NCBI GenBank assembly: GCA_020438445.1
Contig: JAGQUO010000002.1
Span: 1 to 58,059, forward strand
Reading direction: 5' to 3'
From: Solirubrobacterales bacterium
GTDB taxonomy: Bacteria; Actinomycetota; Thermoleophilia; Solirubrobacterales; 70-9
DNA length: 58,059 nucleotides
Shown here: positions 19,467 through 30,327 of the stretch, piece after piece
How positions within the stretch are numbered: the stretch's first letter is position 1
Layout of the letters: every line of letters begins with the position of its first letter
Position numbers and translations under genes: made by a program
Notes under the pieces: generated by a model
Databases searched by the model: none
What the model was told of the DNA's origin: nothing
The model's input: only the letters and a program-made list of their open reading frames with translations

Positions 19467-19502
19467 CGCCGGGCGGTTCGGCTCGCGCCGAGCCGCCCGG
19501 CG
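19467..19502 (+). terminator. Strong terminator after the WS/DGAT gene
   Basis: CGCCGGGCGG (19467-19476) pairs with CCGCCCGGCG (19493-19502). A small inner CGGC/GCCG stem lies within the 16-base loop. It begins one base after the stop codon. Confidence 0.65.
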
Positions 19503-19570
19503 GGGCGAACACGATCAGGGCTGGGGAGGATGAACGCGCGCAGCCCGGCCGGCGACTGTCCGGGTCCAGC

Positions 19571-19608
19571 GATCGGGATTTTGCCGGAATATGGGCAATA
19601 TCCCGATC
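19571..19608. promoter_or_regulatory. Long interrupted palindrome upstream of clpB
   Basis: GATCGGGAT and ATCCCGATC form 9-bp arms; after one mismatch TTGCC pairs with GGCAA around an 8-base loop. The right-arm word GGCAATATC recurs at 19630-19638, next to the clpB -35 region. Since a separate terminator already follows the upstream gene, this is more likely an operator for clpB, although a second terminator cannot be excluded. Confidence 0.4.
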
Positions 19609-19633
19609 AGTGGCGCCCCGGGGATTAGCGGCA

Positions 19634-19660
19634 ATATCTAAGTCTCTTTCCATCAGATTT
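19634..19660. promoter_or_regulatory. Candidate HspR operator at clpB
   Basis: ATATCT-N15-AGATTT, with the same hexamers and spacing as at dnaK (9385-9411). It ends 1 base before the clpB -35 box. clpB is a known HspR target in Streptomyces, which supports the idea. Confidence 0.4.
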
Positions 19661-19661
19661 C

Positions 19662-19690
19662 TTGACTCTGCGCCAACAACCGCGTAGACT
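19662..19690 (+). promoter_or_regulatory. clpB promoter (leaderless)
   Basis: TTGACT (19662-19667), a 17-base spacer and TAGACT (19685-19690) make a near-consensus promoter. Only GGCCCC separates the -10 box from the ATG at 19697, so the message should start at the initiation codon. Confidence 0.75.
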
Positions 19691-19696
19691 GGCCCC

Positions 19697-22278
<2,582 letters not shown>

Positions 22279-22285
<7 letters not shown>

Positions 22286-22307
22286 ACGGGCCCGTCCGGC
22301 TCAGGCC
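22279..22307. terminator. Bidirectional hairpin spanning both stop codons
   Basis: GGCCTGA (22279-22285) and TCAGGCC (22301-22307) pair perfectly and contain the stop codons of clpB and of the converging gene. Between them lies the 10-base palindrome ACGGGCCCGT. It probably ends both transcripts. Confidence 0.5.
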
Positions 22308-22915
22308 TCGCCGCCCTCGACGACGATCCGGCGAAGCGGCCGGTCGAGGCGGCGCTCGAGCTCGGCGATCGGGCGCTCGAACTCGCGGGCGCGGGCGACC
22401 ACCACGACCTCGGTCGCCGCGTAGGACCGCAGGACGTCCTCCGCCGCCTGGACGACGTCGCCGTCCCCGACCCTGCCCTCGGCTTCGACGCCGGCGGCCG
22501 CCATCGTCGCCATCGAGACGGTCAGGACGCGCTGGCTCTCGTAGCGGGCGGACTCGAGGTCGTCGGTCCAGCGGTCGATCGCCCGGCTCCGGGCCGGAGC
22601 GAGCAGGAGCAGGCCCCGGTCCCCGGCCTCGGGACGGCTCGGATCGCCGATCGCGGCGAGCACGCCCGCGGTTCGCGGGTCCTCGATCGGCGCGAGGACG
22701 ATCACGAGCACGCCGCCGGGCACCCCGGCGCCCGGCGTGGCCACCTCGAAGGCGCCGTCGTCGCGGTCGGCGACCGCGACCGCGATGATCGCGGCCAGGG
22801 TGAGCCCGGCGACGAGGACGGCCGCCTCGGTGCCGAAGAGGATGAAGGCGGCGAACATCGGCACGATCGAGAGCGCCGGGACCAGCGGGCGCCAGCGTGG
22901 CGGGATCCGGCTCAA
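22301..22915 (-). CDS. Membrane protein with a universal-stress-like cytoplasmic domain
   Basis: A 204-residue protein with two hydrophobic helices near the N-terminus (about residues 9-24 and 27-46), then a soluble alpha/beta part (VLVIVLAPIED, GLLLLAPARS, a helix, EGRVGDGDVVQAAED, EVVVVARAREFERP). The pattern resembles a UspA-type domain, but the glycine-rich ATP loop is not clear. It starts at a TTG overlapping the stop of the upstream reductase gene (TTGA), so the two are translationally coupled. Role unknown; an association with the neighbouring membrane-lipid reductase is only suggested by context. Confidence 0.6.
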   Translation of the reverse strand: MSRIPPRWRPLVPALSIVPMFAAFILFGTEAAVLVAGLTLAAIIAVAVADRDDGAFEVATPGAGVPGGVLVIVLAPIEDPRTAGVLAAIGDPSRPEAGDRGLLLLAPARSRAIDRWTDDLESARYESQRVLTVSMATMAAAGVEAEGRVGDGDVVQAAEDVLRSYAATEVVVVARAREFERPIAELERRLDRPLRRIVVEGGEA

Positions 22916-24018
22916 GCGCGCTCGATGCCGGCGGCGGCGACGCCGCGCTCGAACTCGGCGAGACCATATGCCGACGCCGGCCCGAGCGCGCCCGCGCCGT
23001 CGACCCCTGCGGCGGCGGCGCGGACGGCGGCCCAGGCGAGGAACCGGGCCGTGAACGTGTAGCCGTCGACGCCGGCGAGCCGGACCTCGGAGAGGGCCTC
23101 GCCGTCGCCTCCGAGGACCCTCGCGACGATGTAGGAGCCGCCGGTGGCGCGCTCCGCCTCGCTCGGCCCGCCGGTCGAGCCCTTCACGAAGCGGCCGGTG
23201 AGCCCGGCGAGCCCACGCTTGAGCGGTCCGATCCGGCCGATCGCCGCCAGGCCGAACGAGCCGACCTGCATCGGGCGCGAGAGTGAGCCGAACCAGCCGA
23301 GGTAGACCTCGACGTCGGTCAGCCCCGGACTCAGCGGCGGCAGCGTGAAGTGCTCGGAGGAGCCCACCGAGACGGCCTGGCGGCTCCGTCCGCCGACGTC
23401 GAAGCTCTTGACGTGGCGCCCGGGGATCTCGCCGACGACACGGCCGCCGCGGAAGGCGAACCCCTCCTCGAGCATGACCCCGGCGGTGGACGCGCGGGTG
23501 CCACCGCTCATCCCGCCCATGCCGCCGCCCGTGAGGAAGTACCCGATCTCGACCCGTCGCGCTGCCGCGCCCGCCTCGTCGAGGGCGAGGGCTCCAGCCA
23601 GGTTCCCCGGCGCCCAGTCGTAGCCGAGGGCGGTCAGAAGCGGCACGCCGGCTGCCTCGGCGCGCGGGCCCCACTCGTCGAACACGCGGCGGATGAACGG
23701 GGGCTCCCCGGTCGAGTCCATGTAGGCGGCGGAACCTGCATCGATCGCGGCATCGACGGCCGGGGCACCCCAGCGCGCAAAGGGCCCGACCGTGCTGATC
23801 AGGACCTCGCCGCCGGCGAGCAGGGCGCGCACGGAATCCGGGTCTGCGACGTCGGCCACCCGCGTCTCGAACCTGCCGCCGAGCTCCTCGGCGAGCACCT
23901 CGAGCGCGGTCCCGTTCCGGCCCGCGAGCACCGGCTCGGCTCCCGCTTCGCGGAGGGCGGCAGCGGTCAGACGACCGGTGTAGCCGGTGGCACCGAAGAG
24001 GACGATCCGCGATGGCAC
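22912..24018 (-). CDS. Saccharopine dehydrogenase-like/trans-acting enoyl reductase family protein
   Basis: This 368-residue protein opens with a Rossmann motif (IVLFGATGYTGRLTA, residues 5-19) for NAD(P)H, followed by LAGRNGTALE and ISTVGPFARWG. These features match the saccharopine-dehydrogenase-like group that includes the mycobacterial trans-acting enoyl reductase of phthiocerol lipid synthesis. Lysine-pathway activity is unlikely. The likely role is reduction of an unsaturated lipid or polyketide intermediate, but no lipid synthase is adjacent. The start is GTG at 24018, with TATCGT 7 bases upstream, so leaderless. Its stop overlaps the next gene. Confidence 0.82.
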   Translation of the reverse strand: MPSRIVLFGATGYTGRLTAAALREAGAEPVLAGRNGTALEVLAEELGGRFETRVADVADPDSVRALLAGGEVLISTVGPFARWGAPAVDAAIDAGSAAYMDSTGEPPFIRRVFDEWGPRAEAAGVPLLTALGYDWAPGNLAGALALDEAGAAARRVEIGYFLTGGGMGGMSGGTRASTAGVMLEEGFAFRGGRVVGEIPGRHVKSFDVGGRSRQAVSVGSSEHFTLPPLSPGLTDVEVYLGWFGSLSRPMQVGSFGLAAIGRIGPLKRGLAGLTGRFVKGSTGGPSEAERATGGSYIVARVLGGDGEALSEVRLAGVDGYTFTARFLAWAAVRAAAAGVDGAGALGPASAYGLAEFERGVAAAGIERA

Positions 24019-24073
24019 CTTCCCGACGATAGCCGCCGGACGGTGGCATCGCAGCGCGCGTGCCCGGCGGCCG

Positions 24074-24820
24074 TCACTTCAGCATCCGCGCGACGGCGAC
24101 GGTCGCCCTCGCATGGCGGCGGACCTCGCCGCCGTGGAGGCGCCCGCCCGGCAGCTCGACGACGAAGGCGACCGTGCCGAACCGGTGCCGCTGCCACGAG
24201 ATCGCGCTGCCGGGGGCGTAGACGTCGCACTCCCGGCTCGGCTTCAGGCGGGAGACCCGGGCGTAGCGGCGGGCGTAGCGGCTCGAGGAATCGCAGGGGA
24301 CGAGCGTCTCCCCCCACGGCTGGTGGTACCAGACGGCGAGATCGAAGCGGACCCGCTTCGTCAGCCGCTTGACCGCCCGCGACTCGGGCTCGGAGAACGG
24401 GTGCGGACCCGAGTTGTAGCCGCCGCTCAGCGTCGGGTCGAAGCCGTGCGAGAAGTTCCGGTTGAGGTCGACGCCGTGAGCGTTGCGGCGCTCGCCGGCG
24501 GCGACGCCGTCCGGGTTGACGGTCGTGATCGTCCAGAAGTCGGCGCCGCGGATCCGCTCCCCGTACCGTCCCCGGAGCCGACGGACGACTCGGTGGCCCT
24601 GGGTCTCGTCACCGTGGATCGAGCCGACGACCAGGACCTTGAGCGGAGCCCTCGGGTCGCCGACCCTGCGGACTTCGATCGGCCGGCCCCGGACCGACTC
24701 GCCGATGACGCTGTGAGGCCGCGAACGGGGATGATCCGGTCCTGCCCCGGCCACCGCGGCGACGGAGACGAGGAGGACGGCGGCGAGCGCGAGCGCCGCC
24801 GGGAACCGGCGGATCGTCAT
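24074..24820 (-). CDS. Secreted M14-family zinc carboxypeptidase (murein peptide amidase-like)
   Basis: A 248-residue exported metallopeptidase. The signal peptide covers about residues 1-26 (FPAALALAAVLLVSVAAVAG). Zinc ligands are His and Glu in SIHGDE and a later His in WYHQPWG; the catalytic Glu lies in FVVELPGG. NPDGVAAGERRNAHGVDLNRNF is the usual M14 substrate-pocket region. The compact size fits MpaA-like amidases that trim cell-wall peptides. The ATG shares one base with the stop of the upstream secreted protein (TGATG), so the two are probably made together. Confidence 0.85.
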   Translation of the reverse strand: MTIRRFPAALALAAVLLVSVAAVAGAGPDHPRSRPHSVIGESVRGRPIEVRRVGDPRAPLKVLVVGSIHGDETQGHRVVRRLRGRYGERIRGADFWTITTVNPDGVAAGERRNAHGVDLNRNFSHGFDPTLSGGYNSGPHPFSEPESRAVKRLTKRVRFDLAVWYHQPWGETLVPCDSSSRYARRYARVSRLKPSRECDVYAPGSAISWQRHRFGTVAFVVELPGGRLHGGEVRRHARATVAVARMLK

Positions 24821-25800
24821 CACTGGAACAGCAGGAAGTCGACCTCGGGCTCGAGACCGAGGACCGATCGCGGCCCCATCACCTTCGTGTCGAGCGTGTA
24901 GAAGATCGAGAAGCCGTTGAAGAGCGCCCGCCGGCTCAGCGCCCGGTAGCCGGCCTTCTTCGCCGCCGGGCTGCCGATGCCGTCGAAGTTCAGGGTCACG
25001 TCCACGTCGCGGCGCTGGACGATGTCCCGGGGCCTGCGAACCGAGCCGCTGTGGAACTGGTGGATGACGAGCGCCTTCGGCGGAAGGTCGTTGCGGTCGA
25101 TGGTGCGCTGCAGTCGCCGCGAGACCCGGTTGATCTCCTTCGCCTTGATCTTCCCCATCGTCCGCCCGGGAACGCCGCGGGGGCCGACGGCCCACTCCGG
25201 GTCGATCGAGACGTCGACGTCGGGCTCGTCGATCCACTGCTCCAGCGCCTCGATCTCGTCGCTCACCCTGGCCCGGCCCGGCTGGATGTCGAGCACGAGC
25301 CGGCCGCCGATCGAACGCGCCTCGCGCAGGTAGGTGCGGATCAGCCGGTTCGGCTGACGGGTCCGGTACTCGCCGTCGGGTCCCGGCGTCGAGTTCGCGA
25401 CGACCGCGATCAGGTCGAAGCCGGGGATCACCCGGCGATCTCCGGCCCGCGCGTACGGCCGTGCCTGCTTGACCGCCTTGCGGGCGGCCGCGCCCGGGCC
25501 GAGCCTGCCCAGGATCGTGCTCCCGAGCTGAGGTGCCCCGTACATCGTCAGAAGCCGCTTGCGCGGAAAGAGCTCTCCGCCCGCGGCGCCCCCGGCGACG
25601 GGCCCGGTGCCGACGCCGCCGCTGCGCGCCGCTGCCGGGCCGTCGAGGGTGCCCGCCCGGAGGAGGTCGCGCGTCGCGCGCTCGAAGGCGGCGGCCGACG
25701 GCGGGCCGGGCCGGGCCGACGCCACGGCGGTCGCTGGCAGGAGCAGGCCGACCACGAGCAGCGCGGCCACGAGCAGCATCCTTTTCCGCGAGATCGGCAT
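24820..25800 (-). CDS. Secreted protein of unknown function, probable beta/alpha barrel
   Basis: This 326-residue protein has a signal peptide (about residues 1-29) and a linker rich in Ala and Gly. The body carries segments of a secreted actinobacterial family remembered by pattern: LLTMYGAPQLG, VIPGFDLIAVVA, LVLDIQPGRA, DVSIDPEWAV, PKALVIHQFHSG and NFDGIG. The regular strand-helix alternation and acidic residues at strand ends (DIQPG, DPEW, DG) suggest a glycosidase-like barrel, but no enzyme activity is established. It is translationally coupled to the M14 peptidase, so a shared cell-wall role is plausible. Confidence 0.72.
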   Translation of the reverse strand: MPISRKRMLLVAALLVVGLLLPATAVASARPGPPSAAAFERATRDLLRAGTLDGPAAARSGGVGTGPVAGGAAGGELFPRKRLLTMYGAPQLGSTILGRLGPGAAARKAVKQARPYARAGDRRVIPGFDLIAVVANSTPGPDGEYRTRQPNRLIRTYLREARSIGGRLVLDIQPGRARVSDEIEALEQWIDEPDVDVSIDPEWAVGPRGVPGRTMGKIKAKEINRVSRRLQRTIDRNDLPPKALVIHQFHSGSVRRPRDIVQRRDVDVTLNFDGIGSPAAKKAGYRALSRRALFNGFSIFYTLDTKVMGPRSVLGLEPEVDFLLFQ

Positions 25801-25877
25801 AGGTGCGCCTTCGTTCCCCAGGTTCGCATCCCTGCCGCCCGGCCGAGCCGGTTGCGGTCGTGCAACTGTTCGCGGCG

Positions 25878-27047
25878 ATGCGGATCGGGATCGTCGCCTA
25901 CTGGTTCAACCGCGGCCAGGCCGTCGTCGCGCGGCAGATCCGCGCGACCCTCGACGGGCTCGGACACGAGACCTTCGTGCTCGCCCGCCCGACGCGCAAG
26001 ACCAACATCAGGCCCGGCTGGGTCGACACCGAGGGGATCTGGGCGCAGGAGCGGGTCACGGCCGCGAGCGACTACCTGATCCCGGCCGACGAGTACCTCG
26101 CCTGGGCGGACGAGGTCGAGCCCGGCCTCGTCCTCTTCGACCAGAACTACCAGTTCGACGAGATCGCGCGTCTGCGGGACTCCGGCGTACGGACGATCGG
26201 CCGCTTCGTCTGGGAGCACTTCGCGGCCGAGCACGTGGAGCCGGCGGTCCGCGCGTTCGATCGCGTCTATTCGCTGACCGCCTGCGAGCAGGAGCGCTAC
26301 CGCGAGCTCGGCATCGAGACGCCGAGGGTCCGCTGGGGCTGCTTTCCCGACCTCGTGGCGATGGCGGAGGAGCGGGAGAGGGCCGGGGCCGGCGGAGCCG
26401 CCCACGAAGCGGAGGACTCCGCCGGAGGCGACTGGGGCGAGGCCGGGAACGTCACCCTCCTCTTCCCCGGCGGCTTTATGTCCAAGCGCAAGCCGCTGGC
26501 GGAGACGATCACCGCGTTCCGGGCGACCCGGGACGAACGCCTCCGCCTCGTGCTGAAGGCCCAGGTCGAGCGGCAGCGCAAGCAGGTCGGGCGGATGATC
26601 CGCGGCGGGTCACGGGTCGGCCGGCGGGACCGGCGGATCGATGTGATCACCGCGGACCTGCCGACGGACGAGTACCTGCGGATGTTCGCCGCCGCCGACG
26701 CCTGCCTGGCTCCGAGCCGCTGGGAGGGCCTCGGGTTGCATCTGTTCGAGGCGACCGCGCTCGGCCTGCCCGTGGTGACCAACGACAATCCGCCGATGAA
26801 CGAGGTCGTTCTCGACGGCGTCAACGGCCTGCTCGTCCCGGGCATCCCCGACGGGCACGCTCCCCGGTCGGGCATCCCGGCCTTCGCCCCCGACGTCGCC
26901 GCGCTGACGGCGGCGATCGAGCGGATCGCCGACGACGGAGTCAGGGCCGAGCTGGCCGCGGGCGCGCGGCGGCGGCGGGAGGAGCTGAGCTGGGAGCGGA
27001 CGGCCGCCGACCTGCGCTCGCTGATCGACGCGGGGGCGGACGGTTGA
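25878..27047 (+). CDS. GT4-family glycosyltransferase, WFNRGQ type (paralog 1)
   Basis: A 389-residue GT-B enzyme. The N-terminus MRIGIVAYWFNRGQAVV is shared with four paralogs at 38-49 kb. Other shared motifs are FDQNYQFDE (88-96), RTIGRFVWEHF and YSLTACEQERY. The C-domain has the GT4 catalytic Ex7E pair Glu283/Glu291 in RWEGLGLHLFEA and NDNPPMNEV. Sugar and acceptor are unknown; no signal or membrane segment is seen, so it acts in the cytoplasm. It has an extra linker (about 163-189) relative to most paralogs, partly encoded by a short repeat. The ATG at 25878 matches the paralog starts. It leads a run of overlapping genes. Confidence 0.88.
   Translation: MRIGIVAYWFNRGQAVVARQIRATLDGLGHETFVLARPTRKTNIRPGWVDTEGIWAQERVTAASDYLIPADEYLAWADEVEPGLVLFDQNYQFDEIARLRDSGVRTIGRFVWEHFAAEHVEPAVRAFDRVYSLTACEQERYRELGIETPRVRWGCFPDLVAMAEERERAGAGGAAHEAEDSAGGDWGEAGNVTLLFPGGFMSKRKPLAETITAFRATRDERLRLVLKAQVERQRKQVGRMIRGGSRVGRRDRRIDVITADLPTDEYLRMFAAADACLAPSRWEGLGLHLFEATALGLPVVTNDNPPMNEVVLDGVNGLLVPGIPDGHAPRSGIPAFAPDVAALTAAIERIADDGVRAELAAGARRRREELSWERTAADLRSLIDAGADG
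26405..26427 (+). repeat. Short repeat word in the glycosyltransferase linker
   Basis: CGAAGCGGAGGAC (26405-26417) also occurs at 48205-48217. The stretch 26408-26427 matches 41371-41390 at 18 of 20 bases. Both linker copies encode AEDS(A/T)G at the same protein position. Confidence 0.4.
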
Positions 27048-27505
27048 GGGAGCGGGTCCTCCGCCGCGAGCAGATCCTCGACGCCGGGGTCGAGCAGGCG
27101 TTCGAGTTCTTCTCGCGGGCGGAGAACCTGGAGGCGATCACACCGCCCCTGCTGCGGTTCCGGATCACCGGCGAGACCCCGGCCGAGATCCGCAAGGGAA
27201 CGTTGATCCGGTACCGGCTGCGCCTGCACGGCGTCCCGGTCAGCTGGCTCACCCGGATCGAGGAGTGGGACCCGCCGCACGGGTTCGTCGACCGCCAGAT
27301 CCACGGGCCGTATGCGCTCTGGCACCACACCCACACGTTCGAGCCGCTCGGCGACGAGCGGACGAGGATGGTGGACCTCGTCCGCTACGGTCATCGCCTC
27401 GGGCCGCTCGGCACGCTCGCCGAGCACCTGCTGGTCAACCGCGACCTGACGCGGATCTTCGACTACCGGCGGGACTCGATCCCGCCGCTTCTGGAGGCTG
27501 TCTGA
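27044..27505 (+). CDS. SRPBCC (START-like) family protein
   Basis: This 153-residue protein has the pattern of ligand-binding SRPBCC folds: [20 protein letters not shown] at the start, beta strands [21 protein letters not shown], then [15 protein letters not shown] and a C-terminal helix ending in [10 protein letters not shown]. Members bind or process hydrophobic ligands, or act as cell-division or lipid-related accessory proteins. The start is TTG at 27044, overlapping the stop of the glycosyltransferase (TTGA), and its own stop overlaps the methyltransferase start, so the three are coupled. Function not established. Confidence 0.75.
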   Translation: MRERVLRREQILDAGVEQAFEFFSRAENLEAITPPLLRFRITGETPAEIRKGTLIRYRLRLHGVPVSWLTRIEEWDPPHGFVDRQIHGPYALWHHTHTFEPLGDERTRMVDLVRYGHRLGPLGTLAEHLLVNRDLTRIFDYRRDSIPPLLEAV

Positions 27506-28146
27506 TGGGAATCGCACGCAGTGCCTACGACGCCACCTGGGGCCGGCTGTTCGCCTCGATGTACGACCGCGCGCTTGCGGGCAGCGAGGACGCCGGCATG
27601 CGCGATCGCCGCCGCGACCTCGTCGCCGCCGCGAGCGGGCGGACGATCGAGCTCGGGGCCGGAACCGGGCTCAACTTCGAGCACTATCCCGGTGCAGTCG
27701 AGGAGCTGCTGCTGACCGAGCCGTTCCCGCCGATGGCGAACCGCCTGCGCGAGCGCACTGGAGGGGCGGCCACGGTGATCGAGGCGCCGGCCGAGAGCCT
27801 GCCGATTCCCGACGCGTCCGCCGACACGGTGGTGGCGACGCTCGTCCTCTGCACGGTCGATGACCTGCCCGCGACGCTGGCGGAGGTCGCGAGGGTCCTC
27901 AAGCCGGGGGGCAGGCTGCTGTTCGCCGAGCACGTGCGCTCCGACGATCCATCGCTCGCCCGCTGGCAGGACCGGCTCGAGCGGCCGTGGAAGTTCGTCG
28001 CGCACGGCTGCCGCTGCAACCGCGACACGCTCGCGGCGATCGAAGCCTCTCCCCTCGAGATCGAGGCCGTCGAGCGCGGGCGGATCCCGAAGGCGGCGGC
28101 GATCGTCGAGCCGCTCGTCGTCGGCAGCGCGGTTCGCCCCCTCTGA
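27505..28146 (+). CDS. Class I SAM-dependent methyltransferase
   Basis: A 213-residue methyltransferase. Motif I is [13 protein letters not shown] (about 49-61), followed by an acidic residue after strand 2 (LLTEPFP), [18 protein letters not shown], and [13 protein letters not shown]. The layout is that of METTL7/UbiE-like small-molecule or lipid methyltransferases. The ATG shares a base with the stop of the SRPBCC gene (TGATG). The substrate is unknown; with a glycosyltransferase and a hydrophobic-ligand protein upstream, a lipid-linked product is possible. Confidence 0.82.
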   Translation: MGIARSAYDATWGRLFASMYDRALAGSEDAGMRDRRRDLVAAASGRTIELGAGTGLNFEHYPGAVEELLLTEPFPPMANRLRERTGGAATVIEAPAESLPIPDASADTVVATLVLCTVDDLPATLAEVARVLKPGGRLLFAEHVRSDDPSLARWQDRLERPWKFVAHGCRCNRDTLAAIEASPLEIEAVERGRIPKAAAIVEPLVVGSAVRPL

Positions 28147-28242
28147 GCCGGGCCCGCCGGGGGGTCGGCTTGCAGCGGAACCGCGGACGTGAGAGAAATG
28201 CCGCGAGGGATCCCACCGACCGCTACCGACGAGGAGAGGAAC

Positions 28243-28524
28243 ATGGCTCACTTCATCCTGCTGACCAAGCTGACCAGCGACGGCGTCAAGACGATCAAGA
28301 ACAACCCCGACCGGATCGCCGAGGTCAACCACGAGATGGAGCAGATCGGGCTCAAGGTCCACCACCAGTGGGCGACGCTCGGTCGCTACGACTTCGTCAG
28401 CGTCGTCGAGGCGGACACGGCGGAGGCGATGGCGAAGGCATCGATCGAGCTCGGTTCGCGCGGAACCACCGTGAACGAGACCCTCGCCGCGATCCCGAGC
28501 GAGGACTTCGCCGGATCCCTGTGA
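28243..28524 (+). CDS. GYD-domain protein
   Basis: A 93-residue single-domain protein with the GYD family landmark [13 protein letters not shown] and the opening [14 protein letters not shown]. The fold is ferredoxin-like and functions are poorly known. The ATG at 28243 has a GAGGAGAGG ribosome-binding site; an upstream in-frame ATG at 28189 is less likely because homology starts at MAHF. It precedes purD by 28 bases, a common kind of neighbourhood for this family. Confidence 0.8.
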   Translation: MAHFILLTKLTSDGVKTIKNNPDRIAEVNHEMEQIGLKVHHQWATLGRYDFVSVVEADTAEAMAKASIELGSRGTTVNETLAAIPSEDFAGSL

Positions 28525-28552
28525 GCGGTACCACGGAGGAAGGGACGCGGGG

Positions 28553-29821
28553 ATGAGGGTCCTCGTCGTCGGCGGGGGCGGCCGGGAGCACGCGATCGTC
28601 CGCGCGCTCGCCCGCTCGGGCCATGCCCCCGAGCTCTTCTGCACGCCCGGCAACGCCGGCATCGCCGCCGACGCCGGGATCGTCGCGGCGGACGACGGGG
28701 TCGTCCCAGCCGCGCGGCGGCTCGGCGCCGACCTGGTGGTGGTGGGGCCCGAGGTCCCGCTGGTGGCCGGCCTCGTCGACGAGCTCGAGGAGGCGGGGAT
28801 CGCGGCCTTCGGCCCGAGCGCCGCGGCCGCCCGGCTCGAGGGCTCGAAGCTCTACGCGAAGGAGGCGATGCGGGAGGCGGGCGTGCCCACGGCCGGCCAC
28901 GAGCTCGCCGCGTCGCGCGAGCAGGCGCTCGCTCATCTCTCGGGCTGTTCGTACCCCGTCGTCCTCAAGGCCGACGGGCTGGCGGCGGGCAAGGGCGTGA
29001 TCATCGCCGCCGATCGCGACGAGGCGAGCGCCGCCGTCGAGGCGTTCTTCACCGAGCAGCGGTTCGGCGCCACCCAGGTCCTGATCGAGGAGTTCCTCGA
29101 GGGCGAGGAGCTCTCGATGCTCGCGGTCTGCGACGGCACCAACGTCGTGCCGCTGGCGCCCGCCCAGGACTACAAGCGGATCTTCGACGGCGACCGTGGG
29201 CCCAACACGGGCGGGATGGGCAGCTACTCGCCGGTTGCGGGGGTCGACGCGGCGATGGTCGCGCGGACCGTGGCCGAGGTCCACGAGCCGATCGTCGGCC
29301 TGATGGCCGAGCGCGGGACCCCGTTCCGCGGCGTCCTCTACGCGGGGCTCATGCTGACCGCCGCCGGGCCGAAGGTGCTGGAGTTCAACTGCCGCTTCGG
29401 CGACCCCGAGACGCAGGCGGTGCTGCCGCGGCTGCGCTCCGACCTCCTCGACCTCTGCCTCGCCTCGCGCGAGCCCGGCGGCCTCGCCGGGGTCGAGACC
29501 GAGTTCACCCCCGACTGGGCGGTGACCCTCGTCCTCGCCTCGCGGGGCTACCCGGAGAGCTCGTCGAAGGGCGACGTGATCGAGGGGGTCGAGGCCGCCG
29601 CCGCAACCGGCGCGGAGATCACCCACGCGGGCACCGCGCACGAGGACGGCAAGCTCGTCACGGCGGGCGGCAGGGTCCTCAACGTGACCGCGCTGGGACC
29701 GGACGCGGCGGCTGCGCGGGAGCGCGCATACGATGCCGCTGAGCTGATCACCTTCGGCGGCAGGCAGATCCGGACGGACATCGCCGCACGAGCCGTCGAG
29801 AGAACAACCCAGGAGGCCTGA
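28553..29821 (+). CDS. purD: Phosphoribosylamine-glycine ligase
   Basis: Second step of purine synthesis: joins glycine to phosphoribosylamine with ATP. At 422 residues it shows the standard layout: [14 protein letters not shown] at the N-terminus, an ATP-grasp domain with [17 protein letters not shown], the signature [14 protein letters not shown] near residue 285, and a C-terminal domain. It starts purD-purE-purB. Its stop and the purE start share one base (TGATG). Confidence 0.96.
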   Translation: MRVLVVGGGGREHAIVRALARSGHAPELFCTPGNAGIAADAGIVAADDGVVPAARRLGADLVVVGPEVPLVAGLVDELEEAGIAAFGPSAAAARLEGSKLYAKEAMREAGVPTAGHELAASREQALAHLSGCSYPVVLKADGLAAGKGVIIAADRDEASAAVEAFFTEQRFGATQVLIEEFLEGEELSMLAVCDGTNVVPLAPAQDYKRIFDGDRGPNTGGMGSYSPVAGVDAAMVARTVAEVHEPIVGLMAERGTPFRGVLYAGLMLTAAGPKVLEFNCRFGDPETQAVLPRLRSDLLDLCLASREPGGLAGVETEFTPDWAVTLVLASRGYPESSSKGDVIEGVEAAAATGAEITHAGTAHEDGKLVTAGGRVLNVTALGPDAAAARERAYDAAELITFGGRQIRTDIAARAVERTTQEA

Positions 29822-30327
29822 TGACCGAAGCCGAATCCCCCACGCCGGCAACCGGAACCGACGTCCCGACCGAGGCGCCGCCGGAGGCGATGCCCGACGT
29901 CGAGTCCGCGTTCGAAGAGATCGAGGTCGACTCGCCGCTGGTCGGGATCATCATGGGCTCGGCCAACGACAAGCCGAAGATGCAGCCGGCCGGGAAGGCG
30001 CTCGAGGAGGCCGGCATCCGCTACGAGGTGCGCGTGATGAGCGCTCACCGGACGCCCGACCTCGTCGTCGAGTACTGCAAGGCGGCGCAGATGCGCGGCC
30101 TCAAGGCGATCATCGCCGGCGCCGGCATGAGCGCGGCGCTGCCCGGCGTCGCCGCCGCCCACACGAGCCTGCCGGTCATCGGCGTCCCGATCTCCGGCAA
30201 GAACCTCGGCGGCATGGATGCGCTGCTCGCGATCGCGCAGATGCCTCCGGGCGTCCCGGTGGCGTGCATGGCGGTTGATGGAGCGAAGAACGCCGGCCTC
30301 TACGCGGCCCGGATAATCGGGCTTTGA
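29821..30327 (+). CDS. purE: N5-carboxyaminoimidazole ribonucleotide mutase
   Basis: Catalyses carboxyl migration on aminoimidazole ribonucleotide. The PurE core starts at about residue 40 (LVGIIMGSANDKPKM) and includes SAHRTPD, IIAGAGMSAALPGV and SGKNLGGMDALL. An extra acidic, proline-rich N-terminal tail of about 38 residues precedes it. Total length is 168. It has the class I motifs, which normally need PurK, but purK is not in this window. Its stop overlaps the TTG start of purB. Confidence 0.94.
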   Translation: MTEAESPTPATGTDVPTEAPPEAMPDVESAFEEIEVDSPLVGIIMGSANDKPKMQPAGKALEEAGIRYEVRVMSAHRTPDLVVEYCKAAQMRGLKAIIAGAGMSAALPGVAAAHTSLPVIGVPISGKNLGGMDALLAIAQMPPGVPVACMAVDGAKNAGLYAARIIGL

